Source: a virus. Taken from it: a DNA stretch of 64,000 nucleotides. A program made the position numbers and the translations under genes. The stretch is taken from positions 62,001 to 126,000 of the IMG/VR virus record IMGVR_UViG_3300044733_004704. The stretch is one strand, 5' to 3'. Below, one piece after another: positions 39,901-48,637 of this stretch. The stretch's first letter is position 1; every line of letters starts with the position of its first letter. A model generated the notes under the pieces. It saw only the letters and a program-made list of their open reading frames with translations, was not told the origin of the DNA and did not search any database.

Positions 39901-40138
39901 TACCAGTTACATTTAATAAGCTTCCATCAAAAGATAAATTACTTTCAGCATTAATTCCAACCGTCGAGCCGGTGCTAGTGAGTATTCTATTATCACCACT
40001 ATTAGCAATGGTCGGCAGTAATCCACTAACACTACTATTAAAATTACTATTATTAATATTTAAAGTAGTAAAATATCCACTAACTGCTGTTATTGTTCCA
40101 CTAGTAGTTAAATCATGATCATTAAAATTAATACTCAT
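36908..40138 (-). CDS. Tail/side fibre with C-terminal S74 self-cleaving chaperone domain
   Basis: 1076 residues. The shaft contains many 'D/S-x-S-GNVGIGT-x-S-P/V' repeats typical of phage fibre shafts. The last ~100 residues match the intramolecular chaperone (Peptidase S74) family: SSLRYKTDV with a Ser-x4-Lys pair, NEVLQLKSVIFK, GGLIAEEVDKIG and a C-terminal coiled coil (IKAIQDQQIIINNLKDRLS). Such domains trimerise the fibre and then cut themselves off. The N-terminus (INFNDHDLTTSGTITAVSGYF) resembles that of neighbouring fibres. Likely a trimeric receptor-binding or head fibre. Confidence 0.88.
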   Translation of the reverse strand: MSINFNDHDLTTSGTITAVSGYFTTLNINNSNFNSSVSGLLPTIANSGDNRILTSTGSTVGINAESNLSFDGSLLNVTGSGNFASGLAISNQTASRVASFDANKNVVSLSTSTYPSLTELSYVKGVASSIQTQLNTHTHYTSQIYFNLGGEYYSLDGYLLNYFFYALHPEGESLSAARGAIEAAWDGITITAGSGLAGGGSLVANRTIHIGQGDGISVSADSIAVDSTVVRTTGVQTISGAKTFTAATVFSTGVTISSSGTNVPLTITHDGTGNCFVVNDVTGDTSPFVIDSSGNVGIGTSSPTLPLSVFSSATSNSEKATLLLDGTVGTSQSFAGIRFKHNIYTTGWGADILAIDVPSFNASLVFRTTSGGANTSTPIERMRITSDGNVGIGTSSPSSHLHVLNTTTSEEQVIIAEVSGGFSNGAGISFRRSNVEMGRINADYFDGMTIFVTSGSNSAATEKIRITASNNIDFKLNSGSISHRFNYNENGGEIILHDDAQNNATLIDQCNNETRVLELIDGSNMVVGLGGSNTTGAIRFMRAGFQEAMRIDSSGNVGIGTNSPSFANPNGGIVISNANAPGLRILSQASAACDLEIYGGTIASHIRQRANIPLVFWTNDTERLRIDASGNVGIGTNSVSSGFKVDIRGRILSYTTASDGLITTQGLQTTSGGTGKAAIQIDVNGKGGFAWQNDASSGTRSLKLIENSGYGAGDSTLLTVQSGGNTGLGASPSNDYKLVIGGGTRTDSYTTNPSLVAIKDFTNTNTGDNLSSATYSYATTNGNYAIRNVAINTYFKINSGITNSGSSIGIANNNLRNYALTNDIGTLSTLYGIYNQYGHYNTSAVSPVTTTAIGIQHILWRAAGTITNAFDIYCSDASSGATVTNRWGIYVEHTGKNYFGGNTGIGVSPTYRFEVRGSGATSSTVSFYISNSSGAALLYTRDDGAINTGTAAVSPYNNTTATAANMVVGSDGFLYRSTSSLRYKTDVNDATHGLNEVLQLKSVIFKSYNDGNKIFGGLIAEEVDKIGLTEFVQYDNENRPDSIHYGNMVALLIKAIQDQQIIINNLKDRLSILEGN

Positions 40139-40149
40139 AAATATCTCTG

Positions 40150-42924
40150 TTATGGAATAAAGTTATATTTTTGTCCACCCATATAAGGTGGAGTAACTGT
40201 TGGTGTGGGCGTTGGTGTTTTTGTTACAGTATTTGTGACCGTTGGTGTTGTTGTAGGAGTTATAGTTGGTGTGGTTGTGACAGAAGGAGTGGGAGTTGGA
40301 CTGGAAGCCACTCCACTATAAATTGTTTGAACCAAATCTACTCCTGCTGTCCAAAGAATATTATTACTATTTAATCCATTAACATTAATATCTAAGCTAT
40401 ATGTTCCGGTATTGGCCACAACAGTTGCTGTTACTCCATTAAGACTGCTATCAATAAAGTTTTCTTCTATAAGTGATCCAACCAATGATGTTGTTGAGCT
40501 ATTTCTTTTAATACACCCTCTAAAATTCCAACTAGCAGCACCCTCATTGGTACTACTAAAACAATTTAAATTAATACTAAAATTCCATACGCTATTTGAT
40601 GATAATACTAATTTAGAACTTACTCCATCGGTATATAGAGTTGTTGAACTATTATCTGATGTGCTATTTCTAACAGTAAGCGAGCTTTTTTGAGAATCAC
40701 CAGTAATATTAAAATAGCCATTACTCAATCCTAAGTTTCCGTACGGATCGGTTGTGCCAATTCCTAATTTATTTCCACTAGATAAAAATATTAATCCGCT
40801 TTCGGCATCTATTCCTGTGCTACTTCCATCACTAGTTAGTAATCTATTATCAGAGTAATTATTTATTGATACTCCACCAGCCGATCCAGTATATGCTATA
40901 TTGATTATATTACTACTATCATTATAACTAATATTAATTCCACTAATTCCAACTAGTAAATCATTTACTCTATCATCAACAGCCTCATCCCAGTTAGTAA
41001 TATCGCTATTTGTATGAGTGTGACCACTTAAACTTACGCCAGTACCATTAACTTGTAAACTTTGAGTAAAATTACCGCTAGGAGCGCTAATACTTCCAGT
41101 AAAAGTTGCTCCACTCAGACTTGCTTTACCAGCTAAAGTATTTGTAATCGTTGTGCTAAAATTAGCATCGTTTCCTAGCGCTGCTGCTAACTCATTCAAA
41201 GTATCCAGGGTAGATGGCGCAGAATTTACAAGATTACTAATTTCTGTTCTTACAAATGAGGTACTAGCTATTTGATTAGTATTTGTACCACTAGTTGCTG
41301 TTGGAACTAATGGAACTCCTGTAAAAGTTGGACTATTATTAAATACTAATAATCCAGAACCAGTCTCATCGGATATTACTGAACTTAATTGAGACGATGT
41401 AGTATTTGCAAATTGATTTAATGTTCCTGTTAACGGAGCATATATACCATTAACCAAACCACTAACAGATGAGTTAAAATTAGTTATATCACTAGAACTA
41501 TGAGTATGACCACTAAGACTAACTCCAATATTATTAACGGCTAGATTTGTAAAATTTCCACTAGTAGAATTTATTAGCCCATTAGACGTAAGTCCATTAA
41601 CAAAATTATGAATTGCATTAACTGTTCTATTATTATCCACATGTAAATATTGAGAGTGATCATCATCACCTAGCCCGAACAAACTTCCGTGATCATTCTG
41701 AGTAACTCCAGCAATAGTGCTAATTACGGCTACTCGTATATCAAGAATACTAAGTAAAGTACATTTGGGAACATTTGTATAATCACTGTCACCAGCAAAT
41801 ATTAATCGATAAAGAGGTTTAACTTCGCTTAATGGAAGATTAGTAAGATTAACATCACTCCAAGAGTTATTGCTCTCAGCCGATCCTTGATTGCTATCAA
41901 TTCTTTGACCCATAATACTAATTATAGGATCATCAATCTGATTAGTTGCAAGAATCCATGCTGCAAAGTATCTTGTTTGTCCACCGGGACTAACATCGGG
42001 AATTGTCCAATTGCCACCAGTTAATAAGTTATATTGTGGTCCATTAGCGCCATATTTAACAGGATAGTCTGTTGCGGTATTCTTAACCCACTGACCAGTA
42101 GTTCCTTGGTGATAATAAACGGGAATTTGAGCAATCGGACTTAACTCTTGACAGAACGGATCAGTACTAGAACTATCAGTAATATTTATTTCAATATCTT
42201 CTTGATAAAGAGTACCGTTGCCAATTGATATGGTTGCATGACTATTGCTAGACCCATCTCCGCCTAAAACATAATTACCAATGCTCAAACCGTCAACATA
42301 TTGTGCGCCAAAAGTATAATGAATCCACTTGTGGGTGCTAGTGTCCATCACAATACCATGACGTTCTTCAGCAAAGAAAGTCATTTGTCCACTAGGACCA
42401 ACTCCACTATTCCAAGCCACATATGCGATAGGAATATCAGTAGAAAAATCAAAGCTTGTAGTTTTATTTGATATTTGATTATTAATAGTGTCAAAATGAA
42501 TATAATTAATTTGGGTAAGATTTGGTATAGTTAAACTATCACCACTAGTTTTAACAACTTTAATACCCTTATTATAATAACTATATGAACTTCCTGTGGG
42601 TTCTATTGTAAATATGTTTCCACTAACACTAATTCTACTATCAGTTCTATTAACAAATCCTTGAGGTTGTTGACTGTCAACATGGACTAAGTTTGTAGAA
42701 GCAACGGTATAAATACCACTATTATTAGTTATAGATATATCATATCCAGCCGCTATATTCTGATTGACTCCACTAAGCTGTGTCCAAACCGAAATACCAT
42801 CACCTATCTTAAAGATTTTATTAGTTAAATCATATCCTGGTTCACCGCTAGCTAATACTGGATTAGCACTACTCCATTCTGTACTGGAGCCTTTTCTGAA
42901 TAGAATATAATCATTTACTGGCAT
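40150..42924 (-). CDS. Fibre protein with Mtd-N-type start and PT-rich tail
   Basis: 924 residues. Residues ~8-50 (LFRKGSSTEWSSANPVLASGE, then KIFKIGDGISVW) match the N-terminal domain type of Mtd-like fibres. The middle has repeated 'LxVNxxGVSLSGHTHSSSDITN' shaft units. The last ~50 residues are a Pro/Thr-rich tail like the stalk in the propeller protein at 33438, ending in MGGQKYNF. It lies 11 nt before the S74 fibre. Probably a structural fibre whose PT tail links to another module. Confidence 0.75.
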   Translation of the reverse strand: MPVNDYILFRKGSSTEWSSANPVLASGEPGYDLTNKIFKIGDGISVWTQLSGVNQNIAAGYDISITNNSGIYTVASTNLVHVDSQQPQGFVNRTDSRISVSGNIFTIEPTGSSYSYYNKGIKVVKTSGDSLTIPNLTQINYIHFDTINNQISNKTTSFDFSTDIPIAYVAWNSGVGPSGQMTFFAEERHGIVMDTSTHKWIHYTFGAQYVDGLSIGNYVLGGDGSSNSHATISIGNGTLYQEDIEINITDSSSTDPFCQELSPIAQIPVYYHQGTTGQWVKNTATDYPVKYGANGPQYNLLTGGNWTIPDVSPGGQTRYFAAWILATNQIDDPIISIMGQRIDSNQGSAESNNSWSDVNLTNLPLSEVKPLYRLIFAGDSDYTNVPKCTLLSILDIRVAVISTIAGVTQNDHGSLFGLGDDDHSQYLHVDNNRTVNAIHNFVNGLTSNGLINSTSGNFTNLAVNNIGVSLSGHTHSSSDITNFNSSVSGLVNGIYAPLTGTLNQFANTTSSQLSSVISDETGSGLLVFNNSPTFTGVPLVPTATSGTNTNQIASTSFVRTEISNLVNSAPSTLDTLNELAAALGNDANFSTTITNTLAGKASLSGATFTGSISAPSGNFTQSLQVNGTGVSLSGHTHTNSDITNWDEAVDDRVNDLLVGISGINISYNDSSNIINIAYTGSAGGVSINNYSDNRLLTSDGSSTGIDAESGLIFLSSGNKLGIGTTDPYGNLGLSNGYFNITGDSQKSSLTVRNSTSDNSSTTLYTDGVSSKLVLSSNSVWNFSINLNCFSSTNEGAASWNFRGCIKRNSSTTSLVGSLIEENFIDSSLNGVTATVVANTGTYSLDINVNGLNSNNILWTAGVDLVQTIYSGVASSPTPTPSVTTTPTITPTTTPTVTNTVTKTPTPTPTVTPPYMGGQKYNFIP

Positions 42925-42956
42925 AAAATATCCTCAAAATCTACCAGTATTATAAA

Positions 42957-44582
42957 TTATGGAGAGCCACCATCAATTATAGCATAGTATATATAAGTTG
43001 GATTAAGAGCACTAACACCACTAATTCTTGTTAATCCATCAATAACACTGCTAGTTTGACCAAGATTAATATTAGTGCTACCTAAAGTTATTCCACTACT
43101 AGCTAATTTAGTCACAGCAATAGCGGCACTAGCATTAATATCTTCATTTACTATAGTACCATTAACAATTTTAGCACTAGTAACAGTGTTATCAGATAGT
43201 GTTGTACTAATACTTAGTGTTCCATTACCAAGATCTGTTAATGTTACACTACTACTTCCGGTAACATCTCCAGTTAATGTTCCAGTAATAATTGGGTCGG
43301 GTAATCCTGTTAAGCTAGCAAAATTTCGATAATAACTACCATGCTCTCCATCTAACAAATCAGCATTTAGATTAGTAACCAAGTCTGTAGATGTTACTTG
43401 TAAACTATCGCTAATAAAATCACCAGACGTATAAACATTTCCACCAGTAAATTCCCATCTATTATCACTAATATCCCATACTATGCTACGAGCAATAGTG
43501 TTATCATGATCATAAACTTGCAAACCGCCTTGAGTTTCAGCACCAGATACATTAACTTGAATTATATTATCTCCAATATCAACAGTGGTACTATTTACTG
43601 TTGTGGTTGTACCTTGAACAGTAAGATCTCCACCAACAATAACATTACCAGTTGTAGTTATACTACCAATTCCATTAATATTTTTATTACCATCTAATAC
43701 AACAGCTCGATTAGAGCTAGCGGTACCAGCAACAACACCAGAAAGATATGCTAATTCACCAGTAGTAACAATGCTACTAGCATCGGTTATATTGCTCCAT
43801 ACATGAGTATGATTTAATAATGAATATCCACTAGTATGAATTGTTAAAGTATCTGTTCCACTATTATAATTTAGTACAACTCCAGTACCAGCAGCAAGAG
43901 TCGTATCTACTTGATCGCTTACTGCACTAGCAAAATCTGTAATTAAAGATGATGGAATGCCAGTAACGCCGATTGTTAATGTATTACCACCATCATCATA
44001 AGTCCAGGCTACTCCACTACCATTTCTTAAAAATCCGCTTGATCCAGCATTAGTTCCAATAGCATCTTGAGACGCTTCACCAAAATCTGTTATATCAGAG
44101 CTAGAGTGGGTATGGTTGAGTAATGAATATCCACTAACATTAATGCTAACAAAATTACTAGCATCGTCATAATTTATAACTACCCCGGTGCCATTTCTTA
44201 AAAATCCTGTAGTTAAATGGTCACCACTAGCAACAATATCTTGAACTTGTTCTTCACTAACAGAAGCAGCGGTAACTCTAGCATCAACAGCAGCATTAAA
44301 ATCATTAATTTGTGAAGATAATATTCCGGTAACACTAACTGTTACGGGTGTTCCTGTTGTGGCAGAAAAGCTAATACCGATACCGCTAGTTCCTACAAGA
44401 TCACTACTATTAGGTAATATGCTAGCATAAGGTAGACTATTCCATGCTGTTAATCCATCTCCTATTTTATACTTTCTAAGTGATGTGTCTAAGCCCCATT
44501 CGCCAGCACTTAGTGTTGGATTAGCGCTGATCCATTCGCTTGTTGTTCCTCTACGAACTTGAAGTAATGTTTGAACTGCCAT
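42957..44582 (-). CDS. Fibre protein with Mtd-N-type domain
   Basis: 541 residues. The N-terminus (LQVRRGTTSEWISANPTLSA, then KYKIGDGLTAWNSLPYA) is a clear Mtd-N-type fibre attachment domain. The shaft contains repeated 'SGYSLLNHTHSSSDITDF' and 'GDLTVQGTTTTVNSTTVDIGDN' units common in phage fibres. The C-terminus ends DGGSP; the next gene's product ends DCGSP. It is probably the proximal partner of the two large fibres downstream. Confidence 0.75.
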   Translation of the reverse strand: MAVQTLLQVRRGTTSEWISANPTLSAGEWGLDTSLRKYKIGDGLTAWNSLPYASILPNSSDLVGTSGIGISFSATTGTPVTVSVTGILSSQINDFNAAVDARVTAASVSEEQVQDIVASGDHLTTGFLRNGTGVVINYDDASNFVSINVSGYSLLNHTHSSSDITDFGEASQDAIGTNAGSSGFLRNGSGVAWTYDDGGNTLTIGVTGIPSSLITDFASAVSDQVDTTLAAGTGVVLNYNSGTDTLTIHTSGYSLLNHTHVWSNITDASSIVTTGELAYLSGVVAGTASSNRAVVLDGNKNINGIGSITTTGNVIVGGDLTVQGTTTTVNSTTVDIGDNIIQVNVSGAETQGGLQVYDHDNTIARSIVWDISDNRWEFTGGNVYTSGDFISDSLQVTSTDLVTNLNADLLDGEHGSYYRNFASLTGLPDPIITGTLTGDVTGSSSVTLTDLGNGTLSISTTLSDNTVTSAKIVNGTIVNEDINASAAIAVTKLASSGITLGSTNINLGQTSSVIDGLTRISGVSALNPTYIYYAIIDGGSP

Positions 44583-44606
44583 AGTAATTAACCCTTTATG
44601 TTATAA

Positions 44607-44834
44607 TTATGGTGAGCCGCAATCTATTTCATAGCTATCTATAAAATTTGCTAAATAATTATCTAATCCAATAACATCACTAGCATAAACTATTGTTGCT
44701 GAATATCCAGAAACTATTTCAACGCTTCTGTCGCTACTAGTTTCAATTTCTAAATTATTTAATATGTTCCCAACAGTGGTTTCAATTTCCACTATATTTT
44801 TAGTGTCAAAAATTTCTATAGTAAAATCGCTCAA
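44607..44834 (-). CDS. Small fibre-associated protein
   Basis: 75 residues, acidic, beta-type, no clear motif; it ends in DCGSP like the fibre downstream (DGGSP). It is coupled by 4-nt overlap to the Ig-like 134-residue gene before it and lies 24 nt before the fibre. Possibly a fibre adaptor; function unknown. Confidence 0.5.
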   Translation of the reverse strand: MSDFTIEIFDTKNIVEIETTVGNILNNLEIETSSDRSVEIVSGYSATIVYASDVIGLDNYLANFIDSYEIDCGSP

Positions 44835-45235
44835 GTGTCACACTCCAATAACGAAGATGATTGACTAAATCGTTTAACAATATTAATTGTGCCGTATATT
44901 AATCGTATAATATATTTACCACCGCCAACATATAAATCGTCATCGCTTTGTAATTCCAAATCATATTTTGCAGCATTAAACGTGAAACTATTGGTGGTGC
45001 TAGCCGGTATCATAAGGGTTATTTTACCAATTAATGGCTCTATACTAAATTTATATACACTATAATCTATATTCTCTGTGCTAAAAGTTTGAGTAAGATT
45101 AGTGTTAGTTTTCCATGTTAATCGCGCACACCAATTTGTAAGATCAATAGGATTTCCATTATCATCTTTATAAACCAAACTTAGCTTAAAAGAACTTCCT
45201 TGTTCTATACTAAAATCGTATTTTGATGCGGCCAT
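44831..45235 (-). CDS. Ig-like small structural protein
   Basis: 134 residues with the same plan as the N-terminal domain of the 332-residue protein at 34787: a 'F-S/P-I-E-Q/K-G-S-x-F' start, 'GNPIDLTN', a Trp/Cys strand, and 'F-x-A-x-Y-D-L-E/D' near the end. It is therefore a stand-alone copy of a capsid- or fibre-attachment domain. The SD (AAGGA) sits in a potential 5-bp hairpin (AAGGAaaaTCCTT) right before the ATG. A late-promoter motif lies 47 nt upstream, making this the first gene of the fibre operon. Confidence 0.6.
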   Translation of the reverse strand: MAASKYDFSIEQGSSFKLSLVYKDDNGNPIDLTNWCARLTWKTNTNLTQTFSTENIDYSVYKFSIEPLIGKITLMIPASTTNSFTFNAAKYDLELQSDDDLYVGGGKYIIRLIYGTINIVKRFSQSSSLLECDT

Positions 45236-45282
45236 TAAGGATTTTCCTTATGGTAATTATGCTAGAATAATGATAAAATTAT

Positions 45283-45290
45283 TATACACC
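45283..45290 (-). promoter_or_regulatory. Late promoter-type motif before fibre operon
   Basis: Minus strand reads GGTGTATAATAATTTT, 47 nt before the ATG at 45235. A weak hairpin (AAAGCT/AGCTTT, 45293-45309) at the end of the homing endonuclease gene lies just upstream. Confidence 0.55.
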
Positions 45291-45296
45291 ATAAAG

Positions 45297-46997
45297 CTAT
45301 TTTAGCTTTAATAGGTATTTTGCTTGGCCACAATCATAAATCTTAAAAAGATCGTTGTTATATCCACTATTACCGGGAAATTTTAGTCTATGAAAAGTTT
45401 GGAATCCATCCGTCCATCTGAAACTAGGATAAATATGAATATAATCAAAACCTAAATTTTTTAAATAATGACCTCTACCATATCTCTTGTCTATAAAAGT
45501 CATAATAGTATCGGGTTGTTTATCTTTAATCGCGAAGTTTAATAGTTTACTAAAAGCACCAGTTATGCTATAAAATTTACTATTACAAAATCGACTAATT
45601 TCATAATCATTATTTTTATTTCTTTTGAGTCTCAGGGCTGCTACTATCTCGTCCTTAAAGCTTAAAACATATGTTGTTCCACGGCCCTTTCCCATTAAAT
45701 GATTGGTTTCAAAATAAACATCAGACTCTTTATCATTGATTTTATCTAAATCACACTTTCTTGCAAATACCTTATTTGATCTCCCCAGTCTGTTCAATAC
45801 CATGCTTTTAACAATCTCAAATTTATCTCTGATTTCATCCTCTCTAAAAAACAAACTATCATAATTAGTATTTTCATAGGATATTTTTTTATTTATGTGA
45901 TAATCGTCATCTCTACAGTTATCGCTATGCCAGTATAGTCCATCTACTTCTACGATTAAATTATCTATTATAAAATCAGGAATATAAGTTTTATCATTAA
46001 TATTTAATCTAGTATGAATCTTATAATTTAATTCACTCTCATCTAAAAAGCTTTTAAATCTTAGTTCTAAACTTGAGTAACTATCTGTTCTATACATATT
46101 TTTGGCAACATCGAAGCCGTACTGATTAATTAGTTGATTAAATCTACTCAAACAATAACCCGTTTTTTCTGCCCAAAAAGAAGCTCCTTTACCGTCAAAT
46201 AATCTGGCGTTACCATTAATTATCATAGTGTTTACTATTTTAGTTTTAACATCAGGATGTTGGGTAGCATGAGAGTATCCATATTTATCTAAATTAGTAT
46301 TTTTGATCTTATCCTGAATTACTGGAGACTGAGAAACATTTTCACATCCATATTTATTTAAGTTAGTAATTTTAACTCTTTGTTTCATTTCATTACTTTG
46401 CATATGATGATCTTTACCATATTTGGTTCTCATAGTTTCTACAATTTTACTTTTAATATCATCATTAGCAAATGGATTATCGTGTCCATATTTAATTAAG
46501 TTAGTATTTTTTCTTTTCTCTAAAAATTGTTCTTTATAATTTTCTCCATATTTTTCCTTAAAAGTTTTTTCTTTCTTTTTCTGTAAATCTCCATAAGTAT
46601 CGATATTTTGAAGATTTAGATACCTTGTTAATGAGGTTTTTGGAATATTTAGTTTTTTACTAATATGAACTATGCTATAATTTTGAGCTAATAAATCCAT
46701 AATACTTTCTTTATGCTGTTCTATATTATAATCTGATAGTTTTTCTTTTACATCTTGTCTTTGAGCCGAGTTTTTAACTCCATGCTTTAATAAACTAAGC
46801 TCCTCTCTTTTCTTAAATTTACATTTGATACAACAATCTTTGTTTAGTTCTTTATTTTGAAGATTACGAGCTTTGTAGGATTTGTCAAATGTATTATTAC
46901 AATAATCACAAATTACTACTATCTTTTTGCTTGATCCGGAGCTAAGGGACTCTATTGAGTATCCGTATTTTTGTAGTGTTTTTGTATTTTCTAACAT
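45297..46997 (-). CDS. Free-standing homing endonuclease, Vsr/PD-(D/E)xK-like
   Basis: 566 residues. An N-terminal treble-clef-like cysteine region (CDYC, CCIKC) is followed by an HTH (residues ~95-130), then about five 'KYG...H/N...K-x-K' repeats (residues ~149-290) as in large phage homing endonucleases of the Hef/DUF7487 type. A nuclease domain at ~310-365 has the order E-x-x-x-K, YIPDFII, VEVDGLYWHSD, resembling Vsr-type folds. The C-terminus may be a further DNA-binding domain. The gene interrupts the late block between capsid and fibre genes, has its own TTGACA-N16-TATTAT promoter and an AAGGAG SD, and follows a terminator, all features of a selfish insertion. Confidence 0.8.
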   Translation of the reverse strand: MLENTKTLQKYGYSIESLSSGSSKKIVVICDYCNNTFDKSYKARNLQNKELNKDCCIKCKFKKREELSLLKHGVKNSAQRQDVKEKLSDYNIEQHKESIMDLLAQNYSIVHISKKLNIPKTSLTRYLNLQNIDTYGDLQKKKEKTFKEKYGENYKEQFLEKRKNTNLIKYGHDNPFANDDIKSKIVETMRTKYGKDHHMQSNEMKQRVKITNLNKYGCENVSQSPVIQDKIKNTNLDKYGYSHATQHPDVKTKIVNTMIINGNARLFDGKGASFWAEKTGYCLSRFNQLINQYGFDVAKNMYRTDSYSSLELRFKSFLDESELNYKIHTRLNINDKTYIPDFIIDNLIVEVDGLYWHSDNCRDDDYHINKKISYENTNYDSLFFREDEIRDKFEIVKSMVLNRLGRSNKVFARKCDLDKINDKESDVYFETNHLMGKGRGTTYVLSFKDEIVAALRLKRNKNNDYEISRFCNSKFYSITGAFSKLLNFAIKDKQPDTIMTFIDKRYGRGHYLKNLGFDYIHIYPSFRWTDGFQTFHRLKFPGNSGYNNDLFKIYDCGQAKYLLKLK

Positions 46998-47016
46998 AGT
47001 TTCTCCTTGTTTACTT

Positions 47017-47044
47017 ATAATAAAGCAAATCCTTTGTTTGTCAA
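47017..47044 (-). promoter_or_regulatory. Sigma-70-type promoter of homing endonuclease
   Basis: Minus strand TTGACA (47044-47039), 16-bp spacer, TATTAT (47022-47017), 19 nt before the ATG at 46997, with AAGGAG in between. Confidence 0.75.
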
Positions 47045-47068
47045 AGCATAGGGTCCTATTGTGTATAC

Positions 47069-47096
47069 AAAATAAGGGCTGGCAGAGCCAACCCTT
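47069..47096 (-). terminator. Rho-independent terminator after major capsid gene
   Basis: Minus-strand stem AAGGGTTGGC/GCCAGCCCTT with a TCT loop (one G-U pair), followed by ATTTTG. It lies 26 nt after the capsid stop and isolates the capsid transcription unit from the homing endonuclease. Confidence 0.8.
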
Positions 47097-47122
47097 AAAT
47101 TGTTAACGTGAAAAACTAGATA

Positions 47123-48133
47123 TTATAGTGAGCCAATCAATACTCTACGATTATCTAGTACAGCAAAGCCAAGTTCGGCCCAGCCGTAGAAACCTGCTCG
47201 TTTCTGACGATGTAGTGTTTCATCTTCGAAGATTTGAACTTCTTGACGAATTGGCATAACGAAACTGTCGTTCTTGCGAAGATCAAGACCCACAACAACT
47301 TCTGTATCACTTCCTGGCATACTAGCGCCAAGAGTTGATGTGTAGAATAGTTGATATTCTTGACCAACGCCCAATTCGTCTAGGTCATGAAGATTAACAC
47401 CAAATACTCGATTAAGAGCACCATCAGCAGCAGTGTAGATTTCTCTACGAGTAACTTCGTCAACTTGATCAACACCCCAGTTACGGATATCTTCCATAGC
47501 TTCTGGAGAAACATAAAGATCAGTTAACATACCTCTGTTATTGGAGGTCGAGTTACCACCACCATTACGTCTCATAACAGTTTTCATCAAGCTAACAAGA
47601 CGCTTGGTAAACTGACTAGCGTTGGCGTCACTGTCATAAACAACAATGTTGCGATCAACACCAGCGGCCAATAGTGTGTGCCAGCCATCATCATTCATCT
47701 TCTTGACAAATGAGGCTTCTAGCACTTCCATAGCACGACCAACAACGTCCCAACGAGCATCACGAGCATACTTTAAGAGATAATCAATGCTGGCACCAAC
47801 ATCATATGTTGGAACCATAACATAATCACCCTCAACATGACGCTCTGGAATATAACCGTGGTTAGGAATTGTGTAGGCCACAAAGTCCTTCTCGGTACCA
47901 GGAGCTAAGAAATCAAGAGGAAACTCTGGTGTGGCACTTTGATCAAGACGAATTGGTTCAAAGATACCATCAAGAACATCACCATTAAGAACGCCCTGAC
48001 GAAGAGGTAGTTCTAGGGCTTTTGCAAATTCGGCATTAGCTGCTAAAGCAACCTCTCGTTGAGCTGATCCAGAACGCTTTAGTAAATCACTAAGTTCTGG
48101 AGTTGGTTGAAATTTTTCAGTTTTGGCTGACAT
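47123..48133 (-). CDS. Major capsid protein
   Basis: 336 residues; the HK97-type capsid fold is expected from position (after protease/scaffold and decoration genes) and from the alpha/beta composition, with a charged helical N-terminus that could be a short delta region, a helix WDVVGRAMEVLEASFVKKM, and a C-terminal GWAELGFAVLDNRRV strand. Codons are clearly more GC-ending than in the fibre genes, as expected for the most abundant protein. The SD is GGAGAA. Terminated by a strong hairpin. I am confident of the role, not of the exact family. Confidence 0.85.
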   Translation of the reverse strand: MSAKTEKFQPTPELSDLLKRSGSAQREVALAANAEFAKALELPLRQGVLNGDVLDGIFEPIRLDQSATPEFPLDFLAPGTEKDFVAYTIPNHGYIPERHVEGDYVMVPTYDVGASIDYLLKYARDARWDVVGRAMEVLEASFVKKMNDDGWHTLLAAGVDRNIVVYDSDANASQFTKRLVSLMKTVMRRNGGGNSTSNNRGMLTDLYVSPEAMEDIRNWGVDQVDEVTRREIYTAADGALNRVFGVNLHDLDELGVGQEYQLFYTSTLGASMPGSDTEVVVGLDLRKNDSFVMPIRQEVQIFEDETLHRQKRAGFYGWAELGFAVLDNRRVLIGSL

Positions 48134-48156
48134 ATTTATTTCTCCGTGTATGAAAA

Positions 48157-48615
48157 TTATAGGTTAACTGATACTTTAGCATAGCCGTCAGTGTCTTTGC
48201 CGCTTAAGAACTGACCAACTTTAACAGCATTGGTACTACTTGTACCGATCAAGCCACTAGCACCAACATAAGCATCTGTTCCAGCGGATGGAGTGATGCC
48301 AGCAACTAACATATTTGTTGTAACTTGGCCGTTACGCAATAGTGTTACTTTGCCACCGACCTGAACCTCGTCTTTGTGCCAATTGATGTGTTGGCGAGTA
48401 AGATCAAGATTCACAACATCATTAAGTAGAACGCCTACTGGCTTCGCACCAGATGCCACAGCGGCGTAAGCAACAACAGCATTGGCATCATCCATAGATA
48501 CGCCAACACCAGTTGTTAAAGTTACAGCGCTAACAACACCACCGCGCTCTGCTGTAGTAGCCATGAAAAAAGAGATATCTGTTAATAATTCGATACGATC
48601 AGGTTTTAGAGCCAT
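48157..48615 (-). CDS. Head decoration/stabilisation protein
   Basis: 152 residues, beta-type, small and Ala/Gly/Val-rich (TLTTGVGVSMDDANAVVAYAAVASGAK in sense of composition; key strand KVTLLRNGQV). It directly precedes the capsid gene with the same GGAGAA SD and the same GC-ending codon choice, the usual setting of trimeric gpD-like or cyanophage-type decoration proteins. No unique motif is recognised, so the role is positional. Confidence 0.7.
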   Translation of the reverse strand: MALKPDRIELLTDISFFMATTAERGGVVSAVTLTTGVGVSMDDANAVVAYAAVASGAKPVGVLLNDVVNLDLTRQHINWHKDEVQVGGKVTLLRNGQVTTNMLVAGITPSAGTDAYVGASGLIGTSSTNAVKVGQFLSGKDTDGYAKVSVNL

Positions 48616-48637
48616 TTTTAGTTCTCCGTATAAGAAT

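Noticed and set aside
29734-46997. Contractile tail sheath or T4-type baseplate genes
   Set aside because: Looked for and not recognised; all unassigned genes are too small or of other type, so a contractile tail is not supported here.
47061-47068. Plus-strand GTGTATAC resembling the late motif
   Set aside because: Wrong strand, would read antisense into the capsid gene; part of a GTATAC palindrome next to the terminator.
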